Assembly: GCA_034509425.1 (NCBI GenBank)
Contig: JAVTVJ010000786.1
Span: 590,111 to 654,110 of the forward strand
Source: Eopsaltria australis
Taxonomy: Eukaryota; Chordata; Aves; Passeriformes; Petroicidae
Reading direction: 5' to 3'
DNA: 64,000 nt
Under the pieces are notes generated by a model. It searched no databases. It worked only from the letters and a program-made list of their open reading frames with translations, and was not told where the DNA came from. This document shows, piece by piece, positions 34,433 to 48,100 of the stretch. The position numbers and the translations under genes are program-made. Numbering within the stretch: the stretch's first letter is position 1; each line of letters begins with the position of its first letter.

Positions 34433-35105
34433 CAGTAATTGGGGGGAATTAATTTTTTTGTACTTTGACAAATAAATTACTGTATTAATGAAATGTTGCA
34501 ATATACTACAGACTAAATCTGGCCCTTTACTATAAATCTTCTCCAAATGTGGAATAGTTCATCCAAAATTAGCCAAACTGCAACATTGTGTAACACAAGA
34601 GCTAGTGATCAGGCACAGATGAAATTCTACTTGGGCAGTCTCACTCGTTTCTCATACTTTTAATAAATGTATTTGAAAATATTTTGTGCTAAAAGCAGTA
34701 TAAAAGCATGCTCTGAATTATGAATTAAGTGTACAAAATTAAGTTTGATGTAGTCCTAAGGGTGATTTTTAACAGATCTTTGTTCCTCTGGTCTGCATTG
34801 TAAGAGTAAAATATTTATATTTTACTTACCAATTTCCAGTAATTGGTTACAAATGAGAGTAGCTCTAGTTATTTTTTGACAACATGGTTAAGCAGCTTCT
34901 GTTGACATGTACGGCTTCCTCTGCAGAGTCCCTATTTATTGAACTTATTTATTAGAATGCTAAATGTAAAGTTTGTAAAGTGTGGTTCTCTGTGGTCATA
35001 TTCAGAATTGGGCATTAATGGAAAATTGAAGAGCATGTTTCAATCACTGTAATACTGTGTCTTCTAACAGAACATCTTTATAATAAACTCAATTCCACCC
35101 TGACT

Positions 35106-37689
35106 ATTCACTGCTGATATGTAACCTAGTGATAAATTAAACTACTGATTTATAGCCTAGAGGTAAATGAAACTCCAGCTTAGGAAGCCTCTTAAACCAA
35201 CGTGGAGAGCTCATTTAGCCCTATGAAAAATGTAGAAGTAGTGAAGAAATCTCAAGAAAGGGTCAATTGCTAATTAATCCTGACTGACAAAGCCTGTGGA
35301 ACAGCACAGCCTATTTATATACCACAGAAAGAGCCTGATTCACAATAAATTACTTCTATTATGTGATTATTTGAGGCTTCATTCAGTTGAGACATGTCTT
35401 GTTTGGAATGGCAGATGAATTACACGGAGAGGGAGCATAAAAATAGGATATTCTTTGAATCTGCTTCTCTGTGTTGAAAATCCTGTTCATTTTCAAACAT
35501 TTCGTGGTCAATTTCTTGCTTTCAGTTAGGAAATAAAATGTTCCACTAATTCCTGTTTGACAAAAGGTCCCAGGCAGCCCCAGCAGAATGCAGACCCACG
35601 GCCCAGGTCGGGCTTTGTGCGGCTCCTTGCAGAGCCTGCACGGTGGCTCTTCAGGGTGGCGGAGCTGGCCAAGCCTTCCTGGAGTGCACGGGGCCCGAAA
35701 GGGCAGCGGGGACAGCCCCGTGGCCAGAGAGAGCCACGCTGGGCACCTGTGGGTGGCCCCGAGCCCTGCACAGCTGCGGAGTGGCCGCGCTCCCGCGGGG
35801 CTCGCTCCGGGGCGCTGGCCTGGCTTGGGGGAGCGGTGCAGATGGCCGGATGGTCCTGCAGGTCATCGCCGAGCTCTGCTCGGACACTTCATTGCACCAA
35901 GGTCCCTGTTCCTGCCCAGCAGCCGTGGCAGGAAGCAGCACCTGCAGCTTCCCAGGTGGACGCGCTCGGGAGCCTCCCTGCACACGCTGAGCAGGTCATT
36001 AAACGCGTTTCACACGTTTACAGCTGATTTTCCACCTCGCAGCTCCTGTGCCCTGCAGAGGGAACACCTCACTCCACGCCCTGTGTGACTCCAGCTGCAC
36101 ACGCCGAGCTGAATCCTGCTGGGATTTGGGGCTGAGCCTCACAGCCTTCTGCAGAGCTCCCACTCGGTTTTCAAGCCTTGCAGGATTTGGGGGTAGTTGG
36201 AGCCATTACAAAATCCCACCTAATTCCTGTCTGCTCCCACACCTCCTTTTTACCTGGAACATGCCAGAACCATGTGTAGGGTGTCCCACCCGAGAGAATG
36301 CTGGTCAGCTGGAGGCACTGGGCACCCGGGCAGATCTCCAGGCAGAGTGAGGGCTGGAGCTCCTGGGGAACTGTGAGAATCTGTCATTAACCTGATCCTT
36401 TTTATGGTGGATTTGTGGAAGGCAATCAGCGCCAGCACTGGGAGCCCAGGGTGATCCCTGTGATTATCCATTAACCTCAGAGGTGGGTGGAGTTGAAGAG
36501 GCCTTTCCCTGAGCCACTCACCTGGAGTTCCTAACTCATCCCATATGCAAACAGGATGCAACTGCAGCTCCGGCCTTTGGGCTGGTAATTAATAATCAGT
36601 GATAACGATGGATTACTAGGGACAAGATTCAGCTCATTATCTCACTACTGTGACCACCTAAAAGTTCCACCTTCCCTTATGCTGTGCAGTCTTTGACTGG
36701 CAGATGATATTAAACCTGTTCTGATTTTGTGGTCATGCTTGTAACCTATTTCCCCCCTGGGTATGTTTGGGAATCTTCTAACTACAAATCATTCGCTTAA
36801 GACACCACAAAGTTTGAAGTAAACAGTTATTTGGACCCAGATCCACCAATTGCCAACATCAATCCTCATTCATGAGCTGTATTTGCTTCCTGCAGCTCAT
36901 GGGTTAATGTTTTCTCCCATTTATGCCCAGTAACTCATATATCTTTAACATGACATGAAGTCAGGATGAGCCCACACGAGAACTGCTGTCAGTTTGTACA
37001 TTTGCATAACACAGCACTGTGGACTTTTTTGTTTTAATCCACTTCCTATAACAACAAGTTAATGAACTCATGAGCAAGGTTGGGAACTAACTTGGTGTCC
37101 TCCTCCTTTTGGATGAGGAAGGGCATGGCCTCAGCAATTTCAAATACTTTGAATACATAGAACTTATGACTTGGCATGTGGCTGTGAATTACTGTGTGTT
37201 CCAAGGACGTATGTGAAAATGCTTATTTTTCTGGTGTGCTGTGATTTTAATGTTGTTAAGTTCAATTTTTTTTCAACACTACTGAAATCTGCCTGCAACA
37301 TCTGCAGGGACAGTGCTGCCTGTTATTTACACTCAGGTAGCTGCTTTAATTAAAGAGTAAAAAATCCTCTTATTTGTCTATAACTTTAATGAGCAAAATT
37401 ATATCTGGGTTTGAAGTTGCAACTATTTTTAGTGACAGCAGAAGTGCGGCACCAGTGATGCTGGCGCTGCACCACCGCACCGAGCAATTCGTGTTGGAGC
37501 TACCCCAGTAGCATTATGAAACACTCCTGCCTTTTGTGTTGTTAATTCATGTTTCCAGGAGATTCTTCCGGCACTGATATGTCTTTAAAAATAGATAATA
37601 AAAAGCTTGCAAAATATGTGCAATTTAACACCTTGAGAGGAGCCAGGCAGACCAAATGAGAATCAAAATAAGTGAATAAATGAGTGATG
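35106..37689. other. Intergenic DNA downstream of P2RY1
   Basis: A GC-rich segment spans about 35570-36050; AT-rich sequence lies elsewhere. No gene, RNA or mobile element was recognised. Confidence 0.6.
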
Positions 37690-37960
37690 CTGAGCCTTCA
37701 AAGACAAAGGAGGCATGTGGAGACGTGGTGACAGAACAAGGGGGAGTGGCTTTAGGCTGAGGGAGGACAGATAGAGATTAGATATTGGAAGGAAGTTGTT
37801 CTCTGTGTGGGTGGGGAGGCCCTGGCACAGGGTGCCCAGAGAAGCTGTGGCTGCCGCTGGATCCCTGGCAGTGCCCAAGGCCAGGCTGGACATTGGGGCT
37901 GGGAGCAGCCTGGGACAGTGGAAGATGTCCCTGCCCGTTCCATTCCATGATTCTGTGATG
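37690..37960 (+). mobile_element. CR1 LINE 3' end, plus strand
   Basis: Contains agattagatattggaaggaa, ctggcacagggtgcccagag, aagctgtggctgcc, cctgggacagtgg and the terminal gattctgtgatg. This is the plus-strand counterpart of the 22.4-kb copy and is 5'-truncated. Confidence 0.92.
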
Positions 37961-38317
37961 TTTGGGGTCAGCGTGTCTGCAGGTGGCACAAACCAGGGTC
38001 ACACCCGTGCAGTCCCAGAGGCAGCAGGCTGACTTGCTGCCTCATTCCCACTGACTCCAAGCCCTCTCCCATTCCCAGTATTCAGCCAGAGAAGAACCTG
38101 CTCCCAGCCCCTCTCCCTGTACAGATCAGAGCTAAATCTGTCCTACAGAAACTGCCTTCCCCACCTCCCCCCACCTCGCCCCCCAGCAAGGGCTGCTGTA
38201 TCATGGTTTCCTTGCAGGATGTTGAGGGACTGTTCCTTCCCAAACAGCTTCATATGTCAAATCCTATTGAAACACAGAACCCCTCTGTTAGCCGTGCCTT
38301 CCCTGCCATGGAGGTAT

Positions 38318-38359
38318 TTCAGGTTTTATGTTTTTCCATTCAGGTTTTATGTTTTTCCA
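38318..38359. repeat. Perfect 21-bp tandem duplication
   Basis: TTCAGGTTTTATGTTTTTCC(A) is repeated at 38318-38338 and 38339-38359 without differences, which suggests a recent event. Confidence 0.95.
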
Positions 38360-39479
38360 TTGTCTCGTCTCGCTGCCTGCAGCTGCCCTAGCTTCATGCC
38401 ATGTGCAATTTCGTTCTGTTCCCTCATCATTTGGGGTGGCTGCGGGTACACATTGGTACTTCACGGATTTCACCTGATTTATTTTAAGATTTATTTACCT
38501 TTCTCTTAATTTTCTTCCTCTTCATTTATCTTTGCCCTTCATGCAAATGGTTCAGCTACCCATTAAAATTATTCCATTAAAATTAAATTTTTCTTACTGG
38601 TAAATGAATTCCGTCTTCAACAAATCATGCTGTTCCATGCCTTTCCAAAATTTCCAAAATTGTTTCTAAACTTTAATTTACAGCATTTGGAAAGCAAAGA
38701 GCAGCTTGTGGCAAGAGGCAGTGAGTGGAACAGGTAAATAATTAAATAAATGGGGTTTTTCAGAGTGTGCAGGTCGGGTTTCTCTGGCAGCACCAGGCCT
38801 GGCTGTGCTGGGAGCGGGAGGGAGATGCCAGGAATGAGGGATGGAGCAGGGCAGGGCTCAGAGCCATCAGGGACACATTCTGTGGGGCTCACCGCAAACC
38901 GTCACAGGCAGGGACATGGGGCCTGGTGCCCGACATCTCCACGGGGCTGAGGGTGCTTGGGGTGAGGCAGGACAGGCCCGGGGCTGCTCGGGGCTGGTAT
39001 CACCCCTCTGTGAGTGACCCATGGCCTGCCACAGCTGCCAGCACTGTGTCCTGCAGCCCCAGTGCAAACTGGACATCCCAAAGGAGAGCCAGGCAGAGAC
39101 TCCCACCAGGAAACCCATCCCCAGGGTCCCGAGTGACTGCTGCCTGCCCATGGGAGCATCCTTGCGTCCCTAAGTGATCATCAGGAAATCTGCTCATTTA
39201 AAGTGCAGGAAACACATTTTACCCTTCCTGGCATTCCCCTACAGCCAAGGAACAGCAGAGCTGTTTATGTTAATAATTCATAGAAGGCTTTTCCCTTCAG
39301 TTTATTGCTCTTCCATGCAGCAGCACCAGGGTCTGCCCTGCACCCTCCTCCCCGAGCTGGGGCAATGACCTGGGATGACTCTGAAATCCATCAAACCCTG
39401 ATGCTCCCAGGGACCTTCCCCAGCAGGGCAAAAGCCTCACTCTGCTTCGATTCTTAACCAAAGCCAGGTCCTCACTTTT

Positions 39480-39580
39480 ATGATGAGGGTGGTACAACCC
39501 TGGCACAGGTTTCTCAGGAGGCTGTGGTTGCCCCTCCCCTGGAAATGTTCAAGGCCAGGTTGGTTTGTGGCGGGTGGCAG
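39480..39580 (+). mobile_element. CR1 LINE fragment, plus strand
   Basis: tgagggtggtacaaccctgg, cacaggtttctcaggaggct and gtggttgcccctcccctgga followed by atgttcaaggccaggttggt are CR1 3' body segments. The tail is lost. Confidence 0.8.
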
Positions 39581-40805
39581 GGCTGTGCCCCGTGCTGTGC
39601 TGGCACTTAGGCATCTACTGACAGAGATTTCCCTGTGGCAGTCAGGCTGCTTGGTCACAAATGCACTTCCTTCCACTGGGAATAATGGCCTTTTGTAGGG
39701 AACTGATTTTTCTCCAAGACATTGACTGAGAAATGACCCAGCCATGGAGCCAGGGCTGGCTCAGGGGACTGGGGCTGTGTCAGGTGCTGAGGCCAGACAG
39801 AGCTGTGGAGGAGCTGGGCAGAGGCAGAGGCAGCTAGCCAAATAGACCCAAGAGACTGGCAGAGGAGGAGAAGGGATGCTCCTGCATGCAGCCAAGCATC
39901 CCAAATGCTCATGCCTGAGGCTTGGAGCACAGCTCTGGGATCAACAGATGAGGATTTGCTCACTTGGTCTCTCTGGGACCCAGCTGGGAGAAGCTTTTGG
40001 GGATTATAATACAGTTTTTGTACCAAATATTATGTTATCATTAATTTCAGAATTAAAGAGTACTTTTAAGACTCTATAGAAGGTAAATTCTTACCAGACT
40101 ATTGAGTTTTACTATCCTCAGTACAAACACCAGAGTAGTTCAGTCATACATTGAAGATAATTAAGCTTCACATTGTAGAGGGCAAATTATTTATTTGTTT
40201 GGTATTACTGGCCTATCCCTATCCCCATCCCTACTGTGGGCTCTGCACAGGGCCCCAGGGCCCAGATGGGTGCAGCAGGATGGGTTTCACTTCTCCCTGC
40301 TCCCCTGGCTGCAGTTGGGCCAATCCAGCAGGAGAAATGGCCTTGCAGGGGTTTGTGGCAGTTTCCAATGCAGGGACAGCAGCCAGGCCAGAGGGAAGCG
40401 AGTCCTGGGTGCTGCCTGTGCTCCCTTGGCATTGCAGCTCTCCTCCTCCTCAGCAATGTGTCAGGACATGTTTGGCACAAATAAAAAGTTGTTTAACATT
40501 CTTGTGTATTTGTGAGCGGTGACAGTGATACTTCCTGTAAAACAGAGCTGCGAGCGTGGCAAAGCTGTTTGATGTTACAGCCTTATTTAAACAGCATTTA
40601 GATAGTAAAAGCAGTCATTCCCCTCATCCCCACATACCAACTACCCATTAAAATTCCTTCTCATGCTCTTGCACAAAGACTAATTTTGGCAGAAGGCTGA
40701 CTTGCCCTAGATTTTTAAAAGACTACTTGTTTTAAAACAATGTCCTTTGGGGAAGGGAGAGAGTTGGGAGAGGATTGCTTCCTCCTCCTGCCTTCCTCAG
40801 TCTCA

Positions 40806-40868
40806 TCACCCCAACCACCCCCATCCCATCACCCCCAGTCACCCCCATCCCATCACCCCCCAATCTGT
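40806..40868. repeat. CATCACCCC-type C-rich simple repeat
   Basis: Repeats of CCCATCCCATCACCCCC and variants. The opposite strand is G-run rich. Confidence 0.8.
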
Positions 40869-43800
40869 CACCTCCCTGGCCCCGGAAGGTGCAGTATCCT
40901 ACTCCCTCCTCCTCTTCCTCCCTGGCCCTTCAGAGGGTGATGGAGGGGAGCTTTGAGCACAGAGCAGGAGGAGCCAAGGGAAGACTGAAAATCTGTCATT
41001 CACCTTGACATTGACACACTAAAAATAAAGTTGAAGGCTTTTAAAAACAAATTATGACAATATTCAGATATTACTTAAGAGACTTGACTTAGAATAAAGC
41101 TCTGGGTTTTCAAGCCAGCTCTTGCTGCCATTAGAACAGCTTTTCACCAAGATATTCCTTTGTTTCTGAGTTGTTTCCTCTCCTTCAGACTCTGGGCAAA
41201 GTGTCACTTGATTGAGACAACTGAGAACAGCGAAAAATCATAAGAAACTTGACCCACAAGTGTCCTGTAGAACCCGGAGCAAACAGGTCCAGAGAGACCC
41301 ACAGAGGCAAATCAACAGCCAAACCCTCCCGGGGAGCAGATGGAGGAGCTGACTTGTCTGCTTGGCTGTGATTCAATGAAAATGTTTTCTACCCTTCCCT
41401 TTCTGCATGGGCATAAATCTGCAAAGTAAAACGTTTCTGGGTGCTGTGTGCTGGCAGGGCTAGTGCCACACCAGTAAGATCCAGCACTGCCACAGCCCCT
41501 CGGGCATATTCCTTACCGAGTGCTCTGGAGGCTGCTTTGGCTCCAACAGGCTGCTAAAACCAGGACAGGTTAAATACCAGCGAGTCCCAGGGAATCCCAT
41601 TCCCCAGTAAATGGCTGTAGAAGCAGCTGCCCTCGGTGCATGTACATAAGGAAGCAGACGTGAATTTTTGGCTGAATTTAACAGCTCTCTGTAGCATCCC
41701 AGGCTGTGGTGACATCGAGGAATGGCTCCATGGGGGATGCTGCTCCACAGAGGGGACCCCTGGGTGCCCTGCCCACAGCAGGGATGTAGCTGGGGCAGTG
41801 GTAGCAGCCACCCCGCAGCTGCCAGCCGCAGTTCACCCCCTGGCCCCCAGTGATCAGCCAGGGAGGAGGGACAGGGCTGGTGCTGTGCCTGCCAGACGGA
41901 GCCACGGCTACTGCCACCACTGCAGAGGCTCCAGGCCGGCATCACAGCCCCGATCCTTCGCCACAGGTTTGGCCATGGGCTCTGCTCATTTCAGCTCTCC
42001 TGTAACTGATACTGGAAGGGATGACTCAGCCCTCAGTATAGTTACCTGCACCCAAAATAGAACCCAGCCCTGCAGCAGCTTGGGGCTCCGGGTTCAGGTC
42101 AGTCAGGAACGCCTCCTAAACCACTGGGAGCTGGTGGTGTGACACAGGGTGGCACCACAGGTGGCCCTGGCTTTTCACCTGCTTTTACCCTCAGTCCAGG
42201 AGGGGATTCTGAAGTAAACCCTCAGAAATTAATCCCCTCTACTGAATGTACAGAAACCCAAATTTCAGTTGTTCCTTTTCTTGATCAATTCACACTGACC
42301 AGAGCTCACGAACAGGATCAATTTACACCACATCTAAAAATACACCATCAGCTACACACAGATGGATCTAAGAAGGGTGTGTGTGTGTAACTATGTGCAT
42401 GAGCACATGTCCCTAAAACCCTAAGATACACTTGCAATTTACACAAATTCCTGATACTTTCCTGTAAAAGACAAGGAGGCAGAAAAGACAATGCCCTGGC
42501 CGTGCACAAATGGGGCTTTTGTCCTTTGCTGTGAAGCCCCTGTGCCCATAAGGCTCAGGAGCAGATCCAGAAGCATTGGTCAGTTCACACTAGTGGGAAA
42601 CCTCCAGAAGGAAAGAGGAGCCAGTGCCACTCTGCTCCATTGTCTTCATCAGCATCCAACCCAAGAGCTGGGGGCTGCGTTACTGGTTTTACTTTGCCTC
42701 TTTGGCTGAATTGTTTAAAATAGCAAACAGAAGAATCTACCTCTCAGACTAAGATAAACCCCAGGTAACTCATGTCAGAATCTACACAGCAAACCCCAGG
42801 AGCAGCCTGCACGTTGTGAAATGCTCCCAGATGTCACTGGTGTGAGCTGTGTGCTGCCCCAGCAGCCACACCACAGCTCCTGCCTGCTGCAGCCAGCGAG
42901 CACAACCCAGGCTGGAGCACTGTGCTGTGACCAATCCTGCTTTAGAGGCAGCACCACCTGTAATTACACACCAGACTGAACACCTGAGGCCTCACAGGTG
43001 ACAGGGCAGGAGCAGAGGCTGCCCAGAGGAGCCTTGCTGGGGCATGCAGGTTCCCAGTCAGATTTTGGAGTTTCCAGCAGCAGCCACGGCTTCCCTCTCC
43101 CCACAGCATGGGTGTGAGGCTGGCAGCCCCAGCTGGGGGCTCTGCACTGCCTGGGGCTGAGCAGGGCTGTGTGCCCCAGAACCACCCATGGCAACAGGGA
43201 CACGCCAGGCCAGGCTCCTCCAGAGGCTTCTGCTCTTCTCTCCCAGTATCTTTGTAAGGATATAAACATCCACATGGAGTCATTGAAAATGAGTCATATT
43301 TCAGTGCCATCTAATTATTAGATATTGTACATGATATTTGTCAGCTCGTGCTGTGAACAGTTACTTTACATAACACCCGGAGAGGTGTGTCAGGCTCCAG
43401 TGCCTCCCAAGGTCTCTGCTTTAAAAGGGATTAAAGCGAGGTGCTCATTTTCATCAACTCCAAACCTGTAGAGCTGTTCACATGTTGTATCCAGTTGAAT
43501 CAGGTGCTTTTTTGGGCAGGGGGCAGTGACACTTCTGAGAGGGGACAAGGCTCTGGCACTGCCATTTTCCTCTGCAGGATGCCCTGAGCCTGTCTGGGCA
43601 CTCCCTGCCTCTCCTAAGGGTCACTAAAGCCACCACAAGTGTTCCAGTCCCTCTGGTCACTGTTGTACCTGAGCCTTGGTGCCTTTAGGATTTGCTTCTC
43701 CCCCAGCTGCCCCCTGGGCTCAGGGAATGGTGCCATCAGGACAGAAAGGTGGCAAGGAATGGTGGGGATACCCTGAACCACGCGGGAAGTGTGGAGCAGC

Positions 43801-45000
43801 AAAGCTCTGAGTCAGAAGCACTAACTCCATCAGCTCTCTGTGAAAACCACTTAACTGGGATAGAAACTTTCCCTGACAAATCCAATACATTTGTCTTGGT
43901 GCCAAGTGACCATTAAATGAACACGATCCAAAAACCACATTAGCCCATCCGGATGAGTGGGTCCCAGGGATGCTGAGGGGCCGGCAGCTCCAGCCCAGAG
44001 TGTGTGAGCTGCAGCCGCTCCAGCTCAGCTACAGGAGCTCGTGGTGGACAGAGCAGGTGCCTCCTGTGGGAGCAGGGACCGTCCCTCATGACCAGCAGCC
44101 CGGGATGATGACACAAGACCTGATGTGGCCAGGCAGCACTGCAGGGATCCCAAACCGGGGCATCAGCACAGCCCCTGGTTCTCCTGCGCCCGCAGCACAA
44201 GCGGTGATGCTCAAGGCGATGGCAACAGATGGCTCCTGCCACTGCGTGAGGTAACAGAAGCTTTGGACAAACCCCTCAGGGCCTCTGGAAGAGGAGCAGA
44301 GAGGAGCCGAGGAGGGGCGGTGGGAGCTGCCGGCACACGCTGGGGCACCGGCAGAGCTGCCCCTGCCTGCTCCCGGCTGGCACCGGCACTGCTTCCCCTC
44401 CACGGCTGCTGCTCCCGCACAGCCCAGCTCGGCCAGGAGCCGCACAGCGACCTCAGACGGTGCAGAGAGGGGCTGGGGAGCGTTCCCGGCGCCAGAGAGG
44501 AGCTGCGGTGCCTTTCCTGGTTGCGCTCTCAGCTCCGGCATTGAAGCGTGAACTGGCGGCCGCCCCCTCCCCAGCACTCCCAGCTCCCAGCCTCCATCAA
44601 AACCTCTTTCCAAACCCTGCTGCAGTCACTGCTCCAGAGCTGTATTTAGTCACTGCCGCTCTGCGAATGGCCTGGGTTAAGGGCTGCAAGGTTTCTCAGG
44701 TAGTTTACAGAACTGGGTGAACACCTCCGGCACGGTCACTTGTTCAGAAGGCCCAGCAGCGGTGGCAGGAGCTGGCACAGCTGTGCCCATCCCTGTCCTC
44801 GGTGGCACCCGGTGCTGCCGTTCCCCGAGCATGCAGCACATCCCCAGCCAGGAAAAAAACGTGATTTTCCTTGCTGGGCTTGCACTGGGTGCGAGAGCTC
44901 TACGGGGCTGAGAGCTGCCCTGGGCAAAGCTGCCGTGTCCGAGACACTCAGAGGCAGAGAAAGCGAGTGCAGGTGGAAGCCAGAGCTCCCTCTCCAGCTC
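40869..45000. other. Intergenic DNA
   Basis: No gene recognised. GC-rich around 41700-41950, 43000-43200 and 44280-44560. Confidence 0.6.
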
Positions 45001-45144
45001 CGAGAGGTGACATTCCTCCTGAACCGCCTGGCATTCCTTCTGCAGCTCCAAGAGGTGACATTCCCCCTGAATGTCCTGGCATTCCCTGTGCAGCTCCGAG
45101 AGGTGACATTCCTCCTGAACCTCCTGGCATTCCTGCTCCAGCGG
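45001..45144. repeat. 48-bp tandem repeat, three copies
   Basis: Units 45001-45048, 45049-45096 and 45097-45144 each contain GAGGTGACATTCC and CTGGCATTCC. Because 48 is a multiple of three, the repeat reads as a periodic peptide on both strands. No start, splice or family evidence makes it a gene. Confidence 0.95.
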
Positions 45145-48100
45145 TGCCCCGTGCCTCAGAGCCTCAGGGAGCACCGAATAAAGCCAGAAACACAGAACAG
45201 GAATTGCCCTGGAAAACACAAAAGTACAGCTGCCCTGCGGTCATGGTCATTGACTCTGAGGCTCATATTGGAAAGGGTGTGTAAATACTGATAAAAGTGT
45301 GAGCTCCCTTTTCAGAGTGTGAGCTCCCTTTAAAAGACTTAAAAAAAAAAATAATAAACAGCCAAAACACCAAACAAGTCCTCAAGGTATTTATTTTTTA
45401 GCAGGAACTTGATAGAAGCAGAGCTGATGAAGTTCAATCCACTGTCTTTCCACCTACTTAATTAGAAACAGGACACTGCAGGAAATTATCATACTGCTTA
45501 ATTTCAGTAAAAAGCTTTTCAATAAAAAGATTAAACATGTCTCTAATGTGTGAAGATATGAGCAGGTTATAATTACTGTTGACCTCACCTCATCAGCAGT
45601 ATTTAATTGATGTCAGGGTATTTGCCTGCCTGTGCAAGTTAATCAGCATCCCTGGACCCCAAAGACAACATTTATAACCTCCTAAGGAAGAAGGAATCTT
45701 GCTGGGTTTACTTCTTTCTCAGTTTTTTTCTCTCTTCCCTTCCACATGTCTCTGAGCTGCTGCATCTCAGCTCTGCCGGGGCATTCACTGCCTCCGGCTT
45801 GAAATCCAGCTCTGAAATAGCTGCTCCTGCACCTCGTGCTTCCCAGACTCTTGCAGCAGGATCCCTTTTTCTGAAATGTGATTTCACACTTTGGGAGGGA
45901 GCTGTTCCTGAGTGGGCTGCGGGGTCTGGCAGGGCTTTGCTGTAGCTGCACTGACTCTGGCAGAGCCTCTCCAGGTCAGCCCTGAGCCCTGCTGCCCCAG
46001 CCCTACTGCCCCAGCCCTACTGCCCCAGCCCTGCACACCAGTGAGGGGCTGGCACCAACCTCGTGCTTTCCTAGAGATGCACATACCCATATCCAGGGGT
46101 TATAAATACTCCAGGAGCTGGGAGTGCATATGGGAGGGCTGGAGCAGAGCAGGAGGGGGGTGGGTGCTGCTCCCTTGCAATATCCATATTTATCTGCAGG
46201 TTTATTTAAGTATCAGGGTGGTTTTCTCCCCTGCTGGCCACCAAGGAGCTGCTGCAGTGCACAGTCTGCTCCCAGAGTGATGCTGCAGCTCACAGACAGG
46301 ATCCATGCTGCGACCCAGGGCAGGGAGCTGGGAGCACACAGAAGCTCATGGACAGACTTTGGGAAGGAATAGTTGTGGGCAAACTTTCCTTAAATGAAAC
46401 AGATAATCTGTTTATACCAGAATCAAACAGTGCAGCACCAGGACACTGACGTGCCTTTACCATAAAACCAGTTCTGGAGAAGCCCCAAATGCAGTAGTGA
46501 AACATTTCCCCTGGCTGTGAGCAGGGAGCTCAGCTCTGATGGACCCTCCCAGTGCTGGGGGGACACGTTGGGGTGCTGTGTGCTGCCTTGGGGTCCCCAG
46601 GTCCATCCCAGGTACATTGGGACCATGGGATCCCCCATCCAGGGAATGTCCAGCAAAGACTGGGAAGGACAATGTGTCCCTCTACATCTCCTTCCCCTCC
46701 CACTGCAGAGCTTCAGAGACGGCACCCTGGGGTAATTCCACAGTGAGGTCAGGATGCCAAGGTTTTCTGAAATTACAAAGCAGCTTCTCCATGGTGTCTT
46801 TCATGGTGTTAAGCTGATTAGTACCATTTAAAAAGAAAAAAAGTAGCTTAATTTTATATCTTAGCAAAGCTTCTTTGACAAATGCATTGAGGATAAGAAT
46901 CCCTCTTCCCACAGGCACTGAAACCATTAGGGGAGATTTGCTGCTAGAGCAAGTTCCCTACAACCACTGTGTGTTCTGTACTTGTTATTTATAAAAACTC
47001 AGGGAAAACATGTCAGAGCTGTAAGGAGCTGAAGCAAGGAGATGTCAAAGCAGTTCTGTGTCACCTTCTCAGACACAAACCCACTGCTGGTTTAGGCAAG
47101 TCCCACTTAGCACAACTGAAGGGTTTGTGTCTCCCCTGCTTAGAAACCTCCTGGATTTTGCTGATCTCCAGCTGGACTTCATGAGAAGCAGCAGCTCTGC
47201 CAGGAAAACTCGTGGGCTGGAATCAAACGTCAGTGCTGGATTTGCCACGAGCAGCCCCCTGCACTGCCCGGGGTGAGCTGGGCATGGAGCTGGCAGCTCC
47301 CAGCCCTCACAAGCACTGCCATTTCTGACCTCTGCTCTCCTCACTCTCAGGCTGACAGAGCCGTGGGGCCTGGCAGGGGCTTGTGGGCACCAGCTCCCAT
47401 GGGAGAGAGGGAAAAACCCTTGGGAGTGTGGGGGACAAGGCGATGCGACAGGAAGGGGAGGGACACCAAAGGAGCAAGCAGGAAGCGGCACAGTGCAAAG
47501 CCCCTGTCTGATCCTGGTGCGGGAGAGCAGAGCCTGCACCGCAGGATGAGCGCTGCCAAACAAGGTGGGTGGAACAGGCTGAGAAAGGAGTCGTGATGCT
47601 TGGGAAGTGCAAATTAGAGCTCTAGCAGCACACTCAGCAAACAGCGATCCGATGTGAAAGGAAATCCACTGGGATGGAGCAGGGTAAATGTCACATTCTC
47701 CAAGAACCTCTGCAGGGTAAGGGAGAGGCTCTGCTATCATGGGCTGTTCACGTGTGTCAGTAACAAGAAGTCACATTAAAATCATGAGGTGTTTTATTTT
47801 TGGAAAGATGATGTATTGCTCCTCCTGATCTTAACAATTTCCTAACCCCACTAAAAGTCTTATGATGTGAGCTCCTAAATAATATATCACAAGTCAATTT
47901 ACAAATACACGGCAGAGCATAGTTTGGTGCAGAGGGGTTTTACTCCCTGTGGGAATGGTGATGCATCCCTTGGCTTCCAGAGTCTCAGATACTGCGAGCT
48001 CCTGGTGCCTCTGCCCACCACCCACAGACACTTGGCAACAGCTGGGCTTGTTGTTTCTGATGGACCCGTGCCTCCCAAAGCTGATCTGTCTTTTGCAGTG

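Larger units (their letters stand above)
33355..35105 (+). other. P2RY1: P2RY1 3' UTR (extent inferred)
   Basis: AT-rich non-coding sequence with AATAAA hexamers at 33713-33718, 34471-34476, 34662-34667 and 35082-35087. ATTTATT elements near 34930-34955 are AU-rich stability motifs. I place the distal end after 35087 because UTR-like composition continues to there, but earlier sites may be the main ones. A GC-rich block at about 33940-34330 breaks this composition. Confidence 0.5.
37961..40800. other. Intergenic DNA
   Basis: No gene recognised. A small tandem duplication at 38318 and a CR1 fragment at 39480 are listed separately. Confidence 0.6.
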
